A stretch of 64,000 nucleotides of DNA from Fibrivirga algicola (GCF_011742925.1 NZ_WAEL01000001.1:682001-746000), one strand, 5' to 3'. Counted from the first letter of the stretch, positions 44,624 through 55,064 are shown. The notes: generated by a model not told the origin, from the letters alone. Made by a program: numbers and translations.

Positions 44624-45409
44624 CTATCCTTTCAGGAAACCCATCAACACCGCCACAAATTCGGCAGGCTTTTCGGCTTGCACCCAGTGGCCGGCGTCTT
44701 CAATAGTGGCTAGTTGAGCGCTAGGGAACAGGCGCAGGATGCCCGGCCAGTCGCTGTCGAGAATGTAGGGCGATCGCCGTCCACGTATAAATAGAGTCGG
44801 TTCAGTAATGGGATGTGGGTGTGTCAATTCTTCGCCGACCCCGTGAATCTCGCGCGTGATGACGGGCAGATTCAATCGCCAGGCGAACTGAGACGTGCCC
44901 GGCGCTACTTCTTCCCGATACAAATTCTTGAGTAGAAACTGCCGCACCGTCGGGGATGGCTCATAGGGAGCCAACGCGGCGTCAGCTTCGGCACGAGTGC
45001 TTACGTCTTTCAGGTTGATGGCAGCCAGACCCCGCAAAATCTCGCTATGGTGGACCGGATAGAACTTAGGGGCAATGTCGACAACAACGAGGCTGCTAAA
45101 CGTGCCTGGGTACGTGAATACATACTGCATCATGGTCTTGCCACCCATCGAGTGCCCAACGAGAATAGGCTTGTCAAGTTTAAGATCGGTGATTAGCTCG
45201 TGTATATCGGCGGCCATATCGACGTACGAAAACTCATCGCTCCGGGGCGACTGGCCATGATTGCGCTGATCGGGCAGAATAACCCGGTAACCCTGAGCGG
45301 CAATGGTCTTACTAATAGTCAGCCAGTTGTCTGACGAACCGAAAATGCCGTGTACAATGAGGAGTGGGGTAGCGGTGGGTTCGCCCACCTCGCGGTAATA
45401 CAATTTCAT
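44624..45409 (-). CDS. Alpha/beta hydrolase (YbfF-like esterase)
   Basis: A 261-residue cytoplasmic hydrolase. Oxyanion region LLIVHGIFGSSDNW, nucleophile elbow VGHSMGG with Ser87, and the catalytic histidine in IEDAGHWVQAEKP near residue 242. DQRNHGQSPRS after the second strand is typical of the YbfF/ABHD11 branch of small esterases. The acid residue is probably Asp near FIRGRRSPYILD. Substrate unknown. Leftward gene, convergent with the SDR and 95 bases after selD in the same direction; a small inverted repeat separates them. Confidence 0.9.
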   Translation of the reverse strand: MKLYYREVGEPTATPLLIVHGIFGSSDNWLTISKTIAAQGYRVILPDQRNHGQSPRSDEFSYVDMAADIHELITDLKLDKPILVGHSMGGKTMMQYVFTYPGTFSSLVVVDIAPKFYPVHHSEILRGLAAINLKDVSTRAEADAALAPYEPSPTVRQFLLKNLYREEVAPGTSQFAWRLNLPVITREIHGVGEELTHPHPITEPTLFIRGRRSPYILDSDWPGILRLFPSAQLATIEDAGHWVQAEKPAEFVAVLMGFLKG

Positions 45410-45427
45410 GCTATCGGGTAAAATAGC

Positions 45428-45501
45428 GTCGACACAGAGGCGTAGAGCTGGCTTGTCTCTGAAATAAGCATGCGCTGGATGCCCTGCATCTCCGTGTCGA
45501 C
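45428..45501. repeat. Inverted repeat between selD and the hydrolase gene
   Basis: GTCGACACAGAG (45428-45439) and CTCCGTGTCGAC (45490-45501) pair with one mismatch. The arms also contain the ACACAGAG word seen at 44542. It may end selD transcription. Confidence 0.5.
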
Positions 45502-45504
45502 ACC

Positions 45505-46572
45505 CTAGTTCACATAAACAACTTTTTCTTTCTTCGCCACCAGCGTGCCGAATGACTTCAATGTAAAGCCGTTTTCCTTCGCCATCCGTTCAAACTCGTC
45601 GGTGCAATGCGGTTCTACGGCAATCAGCAAGCCGCCCGACGTTTGCGGATCGGCCAGTACGAAGCGCTGGTTGTCGGTAAGGTCGGCAATTTTATGGCCG
45701 TAGCTGTCCCAGTTGCGATGTGTACCACCGGGGATGCTGTTTTGGGCCAGGTACGTGTCGATCACGTCGAGAGTGGGTACGTCGTCGAAATTGATTTCGG
45801 CGCTGAGTCCGCTGCCTTCAGCCATTTCGGTAAGGTGACCGAGCAGGCCAAAACCGGTAACGTCGGTCAGGGCTTTCACGTAGGGCAAATGCCCCAACAC
45901 CGCGCCAAACGAATTTAATTGCGCCATTTGACGCGGAGCCAGATCAGCGTGTTCGGGCAACAAGATGCCTTTTTTCTGGGCGGTGGTGAGAATTCCTACG
46001 CCCAGCGGCTTGGTCAGGTACAGGTTACAGCCCTCGGTGGCAGTATTGTTCTGTTTTAGGTCGTTGATCCGTACCCGCCCCGTTACGGCCAGCCCGAAGA
46101 CAGGCTCAGGGCAGTCGATACTATGACCACCCGCCAGCGGGATACCTGCTTCGGCGCAGATAGCACGGCTACCGGCAATGACCTCACCCGCAATCTCGGG
46201 CGATAGCTTATCGATCGGCCAGCCAAGAATCGCGATGGCCATGATGGGTTGTCCGCCCATCGCATAGACGTCGCTGATGGCGTTGGCGGAGGCAATTCGT
46301 CCGAAATCGAATGCACTATCAACAATGGGCATGAAGAAATCGGTCGTACTGATGATTGCTTCCCCGTTGCCAAGGTCCATAACGGCTGCATCGTCACGAG
46401 CGTCGTTGCCAACAAGCAGGGTGGCAAACAGATTAGCGGGTGACGTTGGCCCGCTGGCTTGCCCATGAAGAATTCGGTCGAGGACTTTAGGCGCGATTTT
46501 ACAGCCGCAACCGGCCCCGTGACTATACTGAGTGAGTTTGATTGGCTCGGTTGGTTCTGAGATAGAAGTCAT
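45505..46572 (-). CDS. selD: Selenide, water dikinase (selenophosphate synthetase)
   Basis: A 355-residue enzyme. [18 protein letters not shown] aligns with E. coli SelD; Cys22 and Lys25 correspond to the catalytic Cys17 and Lys20, so this is the Cys-type form and no in-frame UGA is needed. The AIR-synthase-like core follows ([25 protein letters not shown]-type ATP site near [42 protein letters not shown]). It makes selenophosphate from selenide and ATP for tRNA 2-selenouridine or selenocysteine. No selA, selB, selC or selU is in the window. Confidence 0.96.
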   Translation of the reverse strand: MTSISEPTEPIKLTQYSHGAGCGCKIAPKVLDRILHGQASGPTSPANLFATLLVGNDARDDAAVMDLGNGEAIISTTDFFMPIVDSAFDFGRIASANAISDVYAMGGQPIMAIAILGWPIDKLSPEIAGEVIAGSRAICAEAGIPLAGGHSIDCPEPVFGLAVTGRVRINDLKQNNTATEGCNLYLTKPLGVGILTTAQKKGILLPEHADLAPRQMAQLNSFGAVLGHLPYVKALTDVTGFGLLGHLTEMAEGSGLSAEINFDDVPTLDVIDTYLAQNSIPGGTHRNWDSYGHKIADLTDNQRFVLADPQTSGGLLIAVEPHCTDEFERMAKENGFTLKSFGTLVAKKEKVVYVN

Positions 46573-46739
46573 CGAAAATTGAGGATTAATTAAGTAGACT
46601 AACGCTAAATCTTGCCTTAGGGTTGGCTTAACAAAAACATAACATGAGGCTACCAGGCTGACAAACTGGAAAATATGGAGATTTTAAAGAAAAATGCCAT
46701 TCAATAAGCGAATTATAGCATTTTTTGTAGATAGTACTC

Positions 46740-46770
46740 TTGTTGATCACGAAAACTTGTCTGACCTTTG
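46740..46770 (+). promoter_or_regulatory. Bacteroidota-type promoter of the Oar-like receptor gene
   Basis: TTG at 46740-46742, 20 bases, then GACCTTTG at 46763-46770, one or two bases off the TAnnTTTG consensus. Transcription from near 46777 would exclude the TTG at 46740 as start codon and support ATG 46839 (or 46800). Confidence 0.45.
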
Positions 46771-46838
46771 CGGCCGAAAACATCTCTGTGTCCAACCGTA
46801 TGGGCCTGACTGCATTAACAATCAAACCAAACACTTCT

Positions 46839-49800
46839 ATGTTTAAAAAGCTACTGCGCTTTCGGGCAGCTTTCATGCTGCTCAGCGGCATGTTGCTGAC
46901 CGTACTCTTCGGGAGCGGAGCCATGGCACAGGTAACAACTGGTGCTATTAATGGCATCGTTACCGATTCTAAGGGAGAAGGGCTTCCAGGTGCAACAGTT
47001 GTTGCTACCCACGAGCCGTCGGGAACCCGTTACGGTACTACGTGTAACGTATCTGGACGGTACACCTTACCAACTGTACGCGTAGGTGGACCATACACGA
47101 TCAAGGTTACGTTCGTAGGGTATAAAGAACAGACAACAAACAATGTTTTTGTCAACCTGGGTACAGCTGCTGACGCCAATTTCCGGATGACAGACGAAGG
47201 CACCAGCCTGAATGAAGTGGTTATTACAACCAACCGGTCAGACATCTTCAGTTCAGACCGCACAGGTGCCGCCTCTTCGTTCGGTCGTGAAGCGATCAAC
47301 ACAACGCCAACGATTGGCCGTACCATCAACGACATTACCAAATACAACCCGTATGGTAATGGTCAGTCATTTGCTGGTCAGGATAGCCGCTTCAACAACA
47401 TTACCATTGATGGTGCCGTATTTAATAATGGCTTCGGTTTAGGTGGTTCGGCTCAAGCTGGTGGCCGTACGGGTACTACGGCCGTATCGCTTGACGCCCT
47501 TGATCAGGTTCAGGTGAACGTAGCGCCGTTCGACGTTCGTCAGTCAGGTTTCACTGGTGCTGGTATCAACGCCGTTACGCGTTCAGGTACAAACGAATTC
47601 TCGGGTTCGGCTTACACGCTATTCCGCTCTGATAAATTCGTTGGTAAAACAGTAGGGGGTGTAACCTACACGCCAGCGCCAAACCTCAGCGAAACCACGT
47701 ATGGTTTCCGGTTGGGTGGGCCAATCATCAAGAACAAATTGTTCTTCTTCGTAAATGGTGAGCAGTTCGACAGCAGTACGCCTGCCCTTACCTGGTCACT
47801 GAACCGGGGTCAGAGTGGAGGTAACACGTCGCGTTTGACGAAAGAAGAAGCCGATGACTTGACAAGCTTTATGAAGACTAACTTCAACCGGGATTTAGGG
47901 CCATTCGACGGCTTCAACAACCAGGTTAAGAGTATCAAAGGGCTGGCTCGTCTGGACTATAACATCAACGACAATCACAAATTGTCGCTGCGCTATTCGC
48001 ATCATAATTCAGAGTCAGACGTACCCATTAGCAACAGCAACAGTAGCAACACGGCGGGTAATGGTAACCGGACTAACTCGCGGGACGCATTGTCGCCCGA
48101 GAGTTCAGGCTACATCATTGCTGACAATACACGGTCTATCGCTGTTGAATTAACGTCGACATTGAGCAGCAAAATGTCGAACGATCTGATCGTTACCTAC
48201 AACAAGCAAGTTGAAGACCGGACGTACAAAACAAGCTTGTTCCCAACAATCGATATTCTGAATGCACCAGGTGGTACTACGCTGACGTCAATTGGATTCG
48301 ATCCGTTTACGCCAAATAACAAGCTGAACTACTCGACATTCAACATCACCGACAACTTCAGCTATTATGCTGGTAAACACACGCTGACGGCTGGTATTGT
48401 TTACGAGCATTTTACTTCGAACAACGTATTCTTCCCATCATCGAATGGTGTGTATGTATACAACTCGATTGCTGACTTTAAGGCTGCCGCGCTGGCTTCG
48501 ATCACTAACCCTAACAGCACAACGTCACCAGTTTCCGTAAACCGTTATAACCTCCGTTACTCGTTGATCGACGGTGGTGCAGAACCACTTCAGCGGCTGG
48601 ATCGTGACCTGTACAGTGCCTATGTTCAGGACGAGTATCAGGCTACGCCAAACTTCAAGTTGACGTTGGGCGTTCGTGGTGATGTTTATGCTTACGATGA
48701 TGCAAACGCAGCTTCCTTTAATAACCAACGCGTTGCCGATTTGACATTTCGCGACGAGAGCGGGAGCCCCTACAAAATCACGACGGGTTCATTCCCTAAG
48801 GCTCGTTTGTTGGTATCACCCCGTGTTGGCTTCAACTGGGATGTAAAAGGTGACAAAACCACGCAAATTCGTGGCGGTAGCGGTTTCTTCGTATCACGTA
48901 TCCCCGAAGTGTTGATTTCGAATCAGTTGGGTAACAACGGTATCAATACCGCTGTGTTCAACCTGACAAATTCACGGGTTCCATTTGTAACAGATCCAAG
49001 CAAACTGCCAGCTGGTATTTTGCCTGCTGCTACAAGCCCACAGAGCCTGACAGGTTATGCGATTAATGCTTCAGACCAGGAGTTGAAATATCCACAGATC
49101 TGGAAGACGAACATTGCTGTTGACCAGCGTTTGCCTTTAGGTTTGGTTGGTACGGTCGAATTTATTTACAACAAAACGTTGAACGGTTTGCGCTATATCG
49201 ACGCGAATCTTAATGCGCCAACTGGTACAACGCCCGATGGACGTCCACGTTTTCCAGCTCTGGGTCTGACGGGCACAGCAGCTACCAATGCCCGGTTTAT
49301 CAACCCGACGATTGGCAACGCCTTCGTGTTGAAAAACACGAATCAGGGTGATTCGTACATTGCGACGATCAAACTGGAGAAGCCAGCCGTGAGAGGATTT
49401 GGTGGCTTTGTTTCCTATACGTATGGTGAAGCTCGTGATATCGCCTTCGTTGGTAGCACGGTTCAAGCCAACGTACCTACAACTCTTGGCCAGAACTATC
49501 TGCCCCTGACGTATTCGGACAACGATCTGCGTCACCGCATCGTTGGCTTGCTGAATTATCGTCTGAACTACGGTGGTAAAGTGGGTGGCTCGTCTACTTT
49601 CACTTTAGGACTTGTATCAAACAGCGGCTCGAAAGTATCATACACGTATGGTCAGGATGTAAACGGCGACGGACAGAACTCGAATGACCTGATCTTTGTA
49701 CCAAACAAAGCATCTGATCTGACATTCCTGCCACTGGTAGTGACCACGGCTGCAACAACTAACACGCCTGCCTCGTCTGTTACATACACGGCCGCCCAGC

Positions 49801-50225
49801 AGCAGACTGCGCTTGACGCCTACATTGACGGTAACGATTACCTGAAGACTCGTCGCGGTCAGTACGCTGAGCGCAACGGTGGTGCATTCCCCTGGTTGAC
49901 TCGGGTTGATTTTACATTCATCCAGGAGTTTTACTTCAACGTTGGTGCGAAAGGCAAGCGTAACACGATCCAGCTTCGTGCCGATATCCTGAACGTAGGT
50001 AATTTGCTCAACGATTCATGGGGCGTAGGTAACGTATCAACGTCGTTCAACCCGCTTTCAGCAACAGTTGCAACAAACGGTGCATTAACTTACCGTCTAG
50101 CTACGCAGCAGGTTACCGAAGGAGGTGTGTCAAAAACTATTCTCCTGCGCGATTCATATGCGCCAAACGTATCGCTGAACGCCGTATGGCAGGCTCAGTT
50201 TGGTCTGCGTTATATCTTCAACTAA
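46839..50225 (+). CDS. TonB-dependent receptor, Oar-like, with carboxypeptidase-type N-terminal domain
   Basis: A 1128-residue outer-membrane protein starting at ATG 46839; the signal peptide runs through [10 protein letters not shown] carboxypeptidase regulatory-like domain ([20 protein letters not shown], about 35-115) precedes a plug with [10 protein letters not shown] and a region [40 protein letters not shown] that is typical of Oar/OmpA-related TonB receptors rather than SusC. The barrel ends [10 protein letters not shown]. There is no SusD, and it is a single-gene transcript between its own promoter and terminator. Oar proteins are linked to protease secretion or chemical-signal transport in myxobacteria; here the ligand is unknown. 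Synonymous choices look uniform with those of neighbours. Confidence 0.92.
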   Translation: MFKKLLRFRAAFMLLSGMLLTVLFGSGAMAQVTTGAINGIVTDSKGEGLPGATVVATHEPSGTRYGTTCNVSGRYTLPTVRVGGPYTIKVTFVGYKEQTTNNVFVNLGTAADANFRMTDEGTSLNEVVITTNRSDIFSSDRTGAASSFGREAINTTPTIGRTINDITKYNPYGNGQSFAGQDSRFNNITIDGAVFNNGFGLGGSAQAGGRTGTTAVSLDALDQVQVNVAPFDVRQSGFTGAGINAVTRSGTNEFSGSAYTLFRSDKFVGKTVGGVTYTPAPNLSETTYGFRLGGPIIKNKLFFFVNGEQFDSSTPALTWSLNRGQSGGNTSRLTKEEADDLTSFMKTNFNRDLGPFDGFNNQVKSIKGLARLDYNINDNHKLSLRYSHHNSESDVPISNSNSSNTAGNGNRTNSRDALSPESSGYIIADNTRSIAVELTSTLSSKMSNDLIVTYNKQVEDRTYKTSLFPTIDILNAPGGTTLTSIGFDPFTPNNKLNYSTFNITDNFSYYAGKHTLTAGIVYEHFTSNNVFFPSSNGVYVYNSIADFKAAALASITNPNSTTSPVSVNRYNLRYSLIDGGAEPLQRLDRDLYSAYVQDEYQATPNFKLTLGVRGDVYAYDDANAASFNNQRVADLTFRDESGSPYKITTGSFPKARLLVSPRVGFNWDVKGDKTTQIRGGSGFFVSRIPEVLISNQLGNNGINTAVFNLTNSRVPFVTDPSKLPAGILPAATSPQSLTGYAINASDQELKYPQIWKTNIAVDQRLPLGLVGTVEFIYNKTLNGLRYIDANLNAPTGTTPDGRPRFPALGLTGTAATNARFINPTIGNAFVLKNTNQGDSYIATIKLEKPAVRGFGGFVSYTYGEARDIAFVGSTVQANVPTTLGQNYLPLTYSDNDLRHRIVGLLNYRLNYGGKVGGSSTFTLGLVSNSGSKVSYTYGQDVNGDGQNSNDLIFVPNKASDLTFLPLVVTTAATTNTPASSVTYTAAQQQTALDAYIDGNDYLKTRRGQYAERNGGAFPWLTRVDFTFIQEFYFNVGAKGKRNTIQLRADILNVGNLLNDSWGVGNVSTSFNPLSATVATNGALTYRLATQQVTEGGVSKTILLRDSYAPNVSLNAVWQAQFGLRYIFN

Positions 50226-50248
50226 GAAGCGTAACGTACCTGATATAC

Positions 50249-50281
50249 AAAACCCCGGCCGTCTCTGGTCGGGGTTTTTTT
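50249..50281 (+). terminator. Rho-independent terminator of the Oar-like gene
   Basis: AAAACCCCGGCC (50249-50260) pairs with GGTCGGGGTTTT (50267-50278, one G-T pair) around TCTCT-type loop, then T-run. Confidence 0.88.
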
Positions 50282-50319
50282 GTGCGCGACGCAAACAAGC
50301 TCTTGAGACAGCGTGTAGT

Positions 50320-51294
50320 TTAGGAAGTTACCGGGGCCTTTTTTAGTACGTCAATTCCAGCTTTATACCCCTGAACGATGAGCTTGCCAATATCGTCGGA
50401 GGTGAATTTTTGCAGGTTTAAGTTGAGGGGTTCCGTTGGCCGAATGACGGTGAGGCTGAATGTGTGCCCGCGTAGCTTTTCCCGGTCAACGAAGCGTTCG
50501 GCCCAGGCAATGTCATTGTTCACAATCTGATTGACGGTAATATCCTTTACACGCTCCATCAGATTCAACAGGTTGCGGTAGTTAAACGATTCGTTGAAGA
50601 TTCGCTTGGCGTGGCAGGCAACGCACACTAATTCAGTAGCTCCATCGTCGAGTGCTTCACGGAGCGGAGCCACTTCGCGCAAGCCCCCATCGAGCAGGGC
50701 TTTTCGATGATCGCCACCTATGGGTACCGCTGGCATTAGAAAGGGAAGCGAACTGCTGGCAAAAACATAGTCGAGAAAATGTTCCGTGCTGGGAGAAGCG
50801 TAGACCATATCACCTTCGATGACGTTTACCGCCCCAACTTTCAGCTTGATCGGGCCTTGCTGGAGCACCGTCACGTCGATATGCTCCCGAATCAGGTTCC
50901 GCAGTGGTGTGTTATCCAGAAAGCCGTCGAACCGGCTGAAAAGCGTGTTGTAGCCCGTCAGAAAGCGCGAACGAATCACGGCTACATCGTCGGGTCTGGT
51001 AATGTTTTTAATCCAGAATTCGAGCAGAGCCCGGCCAGCCTTTGGCCAGTCGATTGTGCCCGTTTGGGTGTGCTGCCGGTTGGCTTCGTGCACAAGGAAT
51101 GACGCGTTTAAACTACCCACCGAGATACCATAGATCGCTTCGGGCTTGAACCCATTCTCGAAAATGGCCATGATAGCACCACACTGGAATGCGCCTTTAA
51201 GCGAGCCGCCCCCCAGCACCAGGGTACGTCCGCAGGAAGTGGGTAACGGATTTGAATGAACTTCAATGGCTGAAATAGTTGGTTGGTCAGGCAT
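50320..51294 (-). CDS. Patatin-like phospholipase, second type
   Basis: A 324-residue protein. LVLGGGSLKGAFQCGAI is the oxyanion loop, GISVG (56-60) gives Ser58, and DGG at 202-204 gives Asp202. It is larger than the patatin at 2802 and has an insertion with KNITRPDDVAVIRSRFLTGYN, a variant seen in the DUF3336-free bacterial patatins that act on phospholipids. No signal peptide. Divergent from the polyprenyl synthase gene, with 205 bases between start codons. Substrate unknown. Confidence 0.88.
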   Translation of the reverse strand: MPDQPTISAIEVHSNPLPTSCGRTLVLGGGSLKGAFQCGAIMAIFENGFKPEAIYGISVGSLNASFLVHEANRQHTQTGTIDWPKAGRALLEFWIKNITRPDDVAVIRSRFLTGYNTLFSRFDGFLDNTPLRNLIREHIDVTVLQQGPIKLKVGAVNVIEGDMVYASPSTEHFLDYVFASSSLPFLMPAVPIGGDHRKALLDGGLREVAPLREALDDGATELVCVACHAKRIFNESFNYRNLLNLMERVKDITVNQIVNNDIAWAERFVDREKLRGHTFSLTVIRPTEPLNLNLQKFTSDDIGKLIVQGYKAGIDVLKKAPVTS

Positions 51295-51401
51295 AAGTAC
51301 GTATATCCTCGTTAACAGTGGGGTGGGGGAGCAGGTAACTGGATTCTTAAAGCGCGGCGTCGAAGATTGTAATTTTTACCAACACTTCGTCAATTCATAG
51401 C

Positions 51402-51409
51402 TACTTTTG
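51402..51409 (+). promoter_or_regulatory. Possible promoter -7 element for the polyprenyl synthase gene
   Basis: TACTTTTG is a perfect TAnnTTTG element. A TTG at the usual distance is not found. A start near 51416 would place the ATG at 51500 about 84 bases downstream and would exclude an ATG at 51407. Confidence 0.45.
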
Positions 51410-51499
51410 CCCATTCACTCATTACTAATTGGCGTATCGCGGGCGACCACGAGCCCACTCAGTCGGGCAACCGTTGTAATTGCCCCTACAGTTAACGAA

Positions 51500-52474
51500 A
51501 TGGCCCTTACCATCGCCGACATCCAGGCCCCGATTGCCGCCGAGATGAACCGGTTCGAACAGACTTTCAAGGATTTGATGAAGAGCGACGTCATGCTGCT
51601 CGACCAGATCACGAACTACATTGTTCGGCGTAAAGGCAAGCAACTCCGTCCGATGTTCGTCTTTCTGACGGCGGGTGTTTGTGGAACCATCAATGAGTCT
51701 ACTTACCGGGGGGCGGCCCTGATCGAACTGTTGCATACGGCTTCGCTGGTTCACGACGATGTGGTGGATGATTCGAACTACCGGCGTGGGTTTTTCTCAA
51801 TCAATGCGCTCTGGAAAAATAAAATCGCTGTTCTAGTGGGCGACTATCTACTCTCGCGCGGCTTGTTGCTTTCCATCGAGAACGGGGATGTCGATCTGCT
51901 TGGTATCGGCTCACAGGCGGTACGCGACTTGTCGGAAGGCGAACTGCTTCAGCTTGAAAAAGCCCGCCGACTCGATATTAACGAGGATGTGTACTACGAA
52001 ATTATCCGTCAAAAGACAGCCTCGCTGATCGCTGCCTGTTGCGCAATGGGTGCCCGTTCGGTCAACGCGTCGGCCGAGATGATCGAAATTGCCCGTCTTT
52101 TCGGTGAAAAGGTAGGTATTGCGTTTCAAATAAAAGATGACCTGTTTGATTACGGAACGGCCGAGGTGGGCAAGCCCCTTGGTATCGATATCAAAGAGAA
52201 GAAGATGACCCTGCCACTAATTTATGCCTTGAATAAAGCGGCACGGAGTGATAAGCGCCGGGTGATCAACATCATCAAGAATCACAGCGATGAACCAAAG
52301 CAGGTAAATGAGGTCATTGCGTTTGTGAAAAACTCGGGCGGTATCGAATACGCCACCACGGCTATGCAGCAGTACGTGCAGCAAGCTAAAGATCTCCTCT
52401 ACAAACTGCCGACATCCACCTACCGCAACTCGCTGGAAGGCCTTATTCAATACACCATCGAACGGAGCAAATAA
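51500..52474 (+). CDS. ispB: Polyprenyl (octaprenyl-type) diphosphate synthase
   Basis: A 324-residue trans-isoprenyl synthase starting at ATG 51500 (longer frame from 51407 overlaps the promoter). First Asp-rich motif LVHDDVVDDS, with KGKQLRPMFVFLTAGVCG before it, and second Asp-rich motif QIKDDLFDY; GKPLGIDIKEKKMTLPLIYAL is the C-terminal hallmark. The residues before the first motif (ALIELLHTASL) are small, which suits long chains, so menaquinone side-chain synthesis is likely. It adds isopentenyl diphosphate units at the membrane face. Convergent with a CrtW-like gene with a 28-base gap. Confidence 0.92.
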   Translation: MALTIADIQAPIAAEMNRFEQTFKDLMKSDVMLLDQITNYIVRRKGKQLRPMFVFLTAGVCGTINESTYRGAALIELLHTASLVHDDVVDDSNYRRGFFSINALWKNKIAVLVGDYLLSRGLLLSIENGDVDLLGIGSQAVRDLSEGELLQLEKARRLDINEDVYYEIIRQKTASLIAACCAMGARSVNASAEMIEIARLFGEKVGIAFQIKDDLFDYGTAEVGKPLGIDIKEKKMTLPLIYALNKAARSDKRRVINIIKNHSDEPKQVNEVIAFVKNSGGIEYATTAMQQYVQQAKDLLYKLPTSTYRNSLEGLIQYTIERSK

Positions 52475-52502
52475 GCAGTTAACCAGGCGTAAATAATTTC
52501 CG

Positions 52503-53246
52503 CTAACTGTTTTCCCTCGCTTCTGCCAGTTTCCACCAGGGGAGGTATGGTTGATTATGGTGCTCGAAGTGGTAGCCGAAATAATAGCAGGAAATGAAAG
52601 CCCAGGCGTGATTCAACCCCTGGCTACGCGCGTTGTGCGGTGGGTTGTCGTGGTCACCACGATGGGGTAGGTACGTGCCGAACGTGAACAACTGAAACGT
52701 GCTCAAAAAAGCTGGCACCATCCAGAAAACAATCAGATTCTCCATTGGGAACCACAGCTTCAGCACATTGTACGTGATGGCCATGGCCAAAATTTGCCAG
52801 ATGGACACGTAGCTGCGGGCAAAATCGGTGAACCAGAGCAGCATATTGGCATTACCCCGGTGGTAATCAGGATCGTGTTCGGTGGCAGCGTGTCGATGAT
52901 GCAGGTGATGACCGGCGGAGAGCTTACTGTAGCTGTTATAAGCAAATAGGGTAGTGGCTACCCAACCAATCGCGTTATTCAGTCGTTTGCTGTCAGGAGC
53001 TACAACACCGTGAATGGCATCGTGGGCAGTAATAAAAACGCCCGTGTACAAATGGGTTTGGGCCAGGATAAATAGATACACCAGCGGATCGCTCCAGCTC
53101 AGACCAATGCCCGCCAGCGATGGCTCCGGGCTACGGTACGTGAGTAGATAAGCGAGCAGGCAAACCCAGGCAGTTAGTATGGTAAGGGCAATCCAAATGC
53201 CCTTGTTGCCAATCTGACTGGGGCTAAATGACATTCGTTGCTGCAT
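52503..53246 (-). CDS. CrtW-like beta-carotene ketolase / fatty acid desaturase-fold protein
   Basis: A 247-residue integral membrane di-iron enzyme (start may also be the Met at complement of 53234). His motifs: HDAIHG (75-80), HHLHHRH (113-119), the FGTYLPHR motif (189-196) and HFEHH (227-231), with YLPWWKL after the last. The combination with GTYLPHR is characteristic of CrtW 4-ketolases, which oxidise the beta-ionone ring of carotenoids to canthaxanthin-type pigments; length also fits. Four hydrophobic segments are visible. No other carotenoid gene is in the window. Alternative: a related desaturase or hydroxylase. Confidence 0.75.
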   Translation of the reverse strand: MQQRMSFSPSQIGNKGIWIALTILTAWVCLLAYLLTYRSPEPSLAGIGLSWSDPLVYLFILAQTHLYTGVFITAHDAIHGVVAPDSKRLNNAIGWVATTLFAYNSYSKLSAGHHLHHRHAATEHDPDYHRGNANMLLWFTDFARSYVSIWQILAMAITYNVLKLWFPMENLIVFWMVPAFLSTFQLFTFGTYLPHRGDHDNPPHNARSQGLNHAWAFISCYYFGYHFEHHNQPYLPWWKLAEARENS

Positions 53247-53267
53247 AAAAACAGGCCGGTAGCTTTG
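53238..53267 (+). promoter_or_regulatory. Bacteroidota-type promoter for the PafA-like gene
   Basis: TTG at 53238-53240, 19 bases, then TAGCTTTG at 53260-53267 fits the consensus exactly; it overlaps the start of the divergent CrtW-like gene. A second perfect -7 box TACCTTTG at 53313-53320 lacks a clear TTG and may be an alternative start. Confidence 0.55.
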
Positions 53268-53354
53268 TTGTTCGGTACCTTATCCAACGGTAGCCAGCGC
53301 CGAAATGTTCGTTACCTTTGCACCCATATCTAGCTAGTTTCGACGGTTTACTTC

Positions 53355-55058
53355 ATGATACGATCCGCTTTATCACTATTACTACTTGCTTTACTCAGTG
53401 CTTCAACGGCTGTAGGACAGTCGAAAACGGCCACCCCTCCAAATAAATCCATCACACCGACAACGAGTCCCGGTAACTCCAATACATCGGCCCGCCCCAA
53501 GCTGGTCGTTGGTATCGTCATTGATCAGATGCGGTACGATTACTTGTATCGGTATTACGAAAAATACAGTTCATTGACCACTGGTGGCGGGTTTCGTCGA
53601 CTGATCGAACAAGGATACAACTGCCGGAACAATCACTACCACTACGCGGCAACGTACACTGGTCCCGGTCACGCGGCAATTTACACCGGATCGGCTCCGG
53701 CCTTTAATGGAATTGTAGGCAACGAGTTCTACGACCGTAAACTGGGCCGGATTATGTATTGTGCCGAGGATACCACGGTTCAAACGGTGGGTAACACGGG
53801 TTCAGCCGGACAGATGTCGCCCCGGAACATGCTGGTAACGACCATTGGTGACCAACTAAAACTGGCAACTGACAATCGGGCTAAAGTCATTGGTATTGCG
53901 CTAAAAGACCGCGGCTCGATTTTGCCCGCCGGCCATGCCGCTGACGGTGCTTACTGGTTCGACTCAAAAGATGGCAACTGGATCACCAGCACGTTTTACC
54001 GCAAAGAACTCCCGAACTGGGTGCAGGCCTACAACAGCCGTCGATTGCCCGATCAGTTCATGAAACAGAAATGGACGCCGCTGCTACCGCTCGACCAATA
54101 TGTAGAGAGTACACCGGACGACCAACCCTACGAAGCGTCGCTGCCGGGTGATACTAAATCGGTGTTTCCGCATGAGTTTGTTGCCGTTGCAGGTCAGAGC
54201 CGGTACGAAGTGTTGCGGGCAACCCCATATGGTGATCAGCTTACCAAAGAATTCGCCCTGGCGGCGCTGGATGGCGAGCAACTTGGCAAAGACAACATTA
54301 CGGATTTGCTGGCCGTCAGCTTCTCAACACCCGATTACGTGGGTCACGCCTTTGGTACACATGCCGTTGAAACTGAAGACGAATACCTGCGTTTGGACTT
54401 ACAACTACAGGATTTCTTCAACCAGCTAGACGCAAAAGTAGGCAAAGGAGAGTGGCTCGCGTTCCTGTCAGCCGACCACGGTGCGGCTGATATTCCGGCG
54501 TTTTCGCGGTCGTACCGTATTCCAGCTGATATAAAGTCGGCGGGCGAGGTTGGAGAATCGGTGAAAGCGGCGCTGGCCAAGGCATATGGGCCCGGCCAAT
54601 GGATGCTCACGTATTTCAACCAGCAGGTGTACCTCAACACAGCCCTGCTTGCTGAGAAAAAAATTCCGATCCAGGAAGTGCACGCGCTGATCAGGGTTAC
54701 ACTGCTGGCGCAACGGGGGGTGATCAACGTGATTAATCTGCACGATTTGGGTAACACGCCACTCCCTGAGAACCAGCTAACGATGTTACGAAATGTGTAC
54801 CATCCTAACCGGAGCGGCGATATCTATGTGATGTTACAGGCTAGTTGGTTTGAAGGTCGCAACCGGGGCACTACTCATGGTACCGTGTATCCCTACGATA
54901 CGCATGTGCCCTTTCTGATCTATGGATGGGGGGTACAACATGGCCAAACGTTCCACCGGACCCAGATTGCTGATATTGCGCCTACTGTTTGTGCGCTGCT
55001 GGGTATTCTGGAGCCTAACGGCTGTATTGGGAACCCTGTAGAAGACGCGCTGAAATAA
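53355..55058 (+). CDS. Alkaline phosphatase-superfamily protein (PafA-like), exported
   Basis: A 567-residue exported phosphatase with a signal peptide ending in AVGQ. Metal-binding VVGIVIDQMRYDYL (Asp) is followed by the nucleophile loop TYTGPGHAAIYTG with Thr as the probable nucleophile, then NGIVGNEFYDR; later metal ligands appear in STPDYVGHAFG and FLSADHGAADI, and GTTHGTVYPYDTHVPFLIYG near the end. These match Elizabethkingia/Spirosoma PafA, a periplasmic phosphatase that releases phosphate from organic esters independently of phosphate control. Single gene; ends at a strong bidirectional hairpin. Confidence 0.92.
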   Translation: MIRSALSLLLLALLSASTAVGQSKTATPPNKSITPTTSPGNSNTSARPKLVVGIVIDQMRYDYLYRYYEKYSSLTTGGGFRRLIEQGYNCRNNHYHYAATYTGPGHAAIYTGSAPAFNGIVGNEFYDRKLGRIMYCAEDTTVQTVGNTGSAGQMSPRNMLVTTIGDQLKLATDNRAKVIGIALKDRGSILPAGHAADGAYWFDSKDGNWITSTFYRKELPNWVQAYNSRRLPDQFMKQKWTPLLPLDQYVESTPDDQPYEASLPGDTKSVFPHEFVAVAGQSRYEVLRATPYGDQLTKEFALAALDGEQLGKDNITDLLAVSFSTPDYVGHAFGTHAVETEDEYLRLDLQLQDFFNQLDAKVGKGEWLAFLSADHGAADIPAFSRSYRIPADIKSAGEVGESVKAALAKAYGPGQWMLTYFNQQVYLNTALLAEKKIPIQEVHALIRVTLLAQRGVINVINLHDLGNTPLPENQLTMLRNVYHPNRSGDIYVMLQASWFEGRNRGTTHGTVYPYDTHVPFLIYGWGVQHGQTFHRTQIADIAPTVCALLGILEPNGCIGNPVEDALK

Positions 55059-55064
55059 ACCGTC

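Noticed and set aside
51407-51499. Longer polyprenyl synthase frame from ATG 51407
   Set aside because: The extra 31 residues overlap the -7 element and lack family similarity; the ATG at 51500 gives the usual N-terminus.
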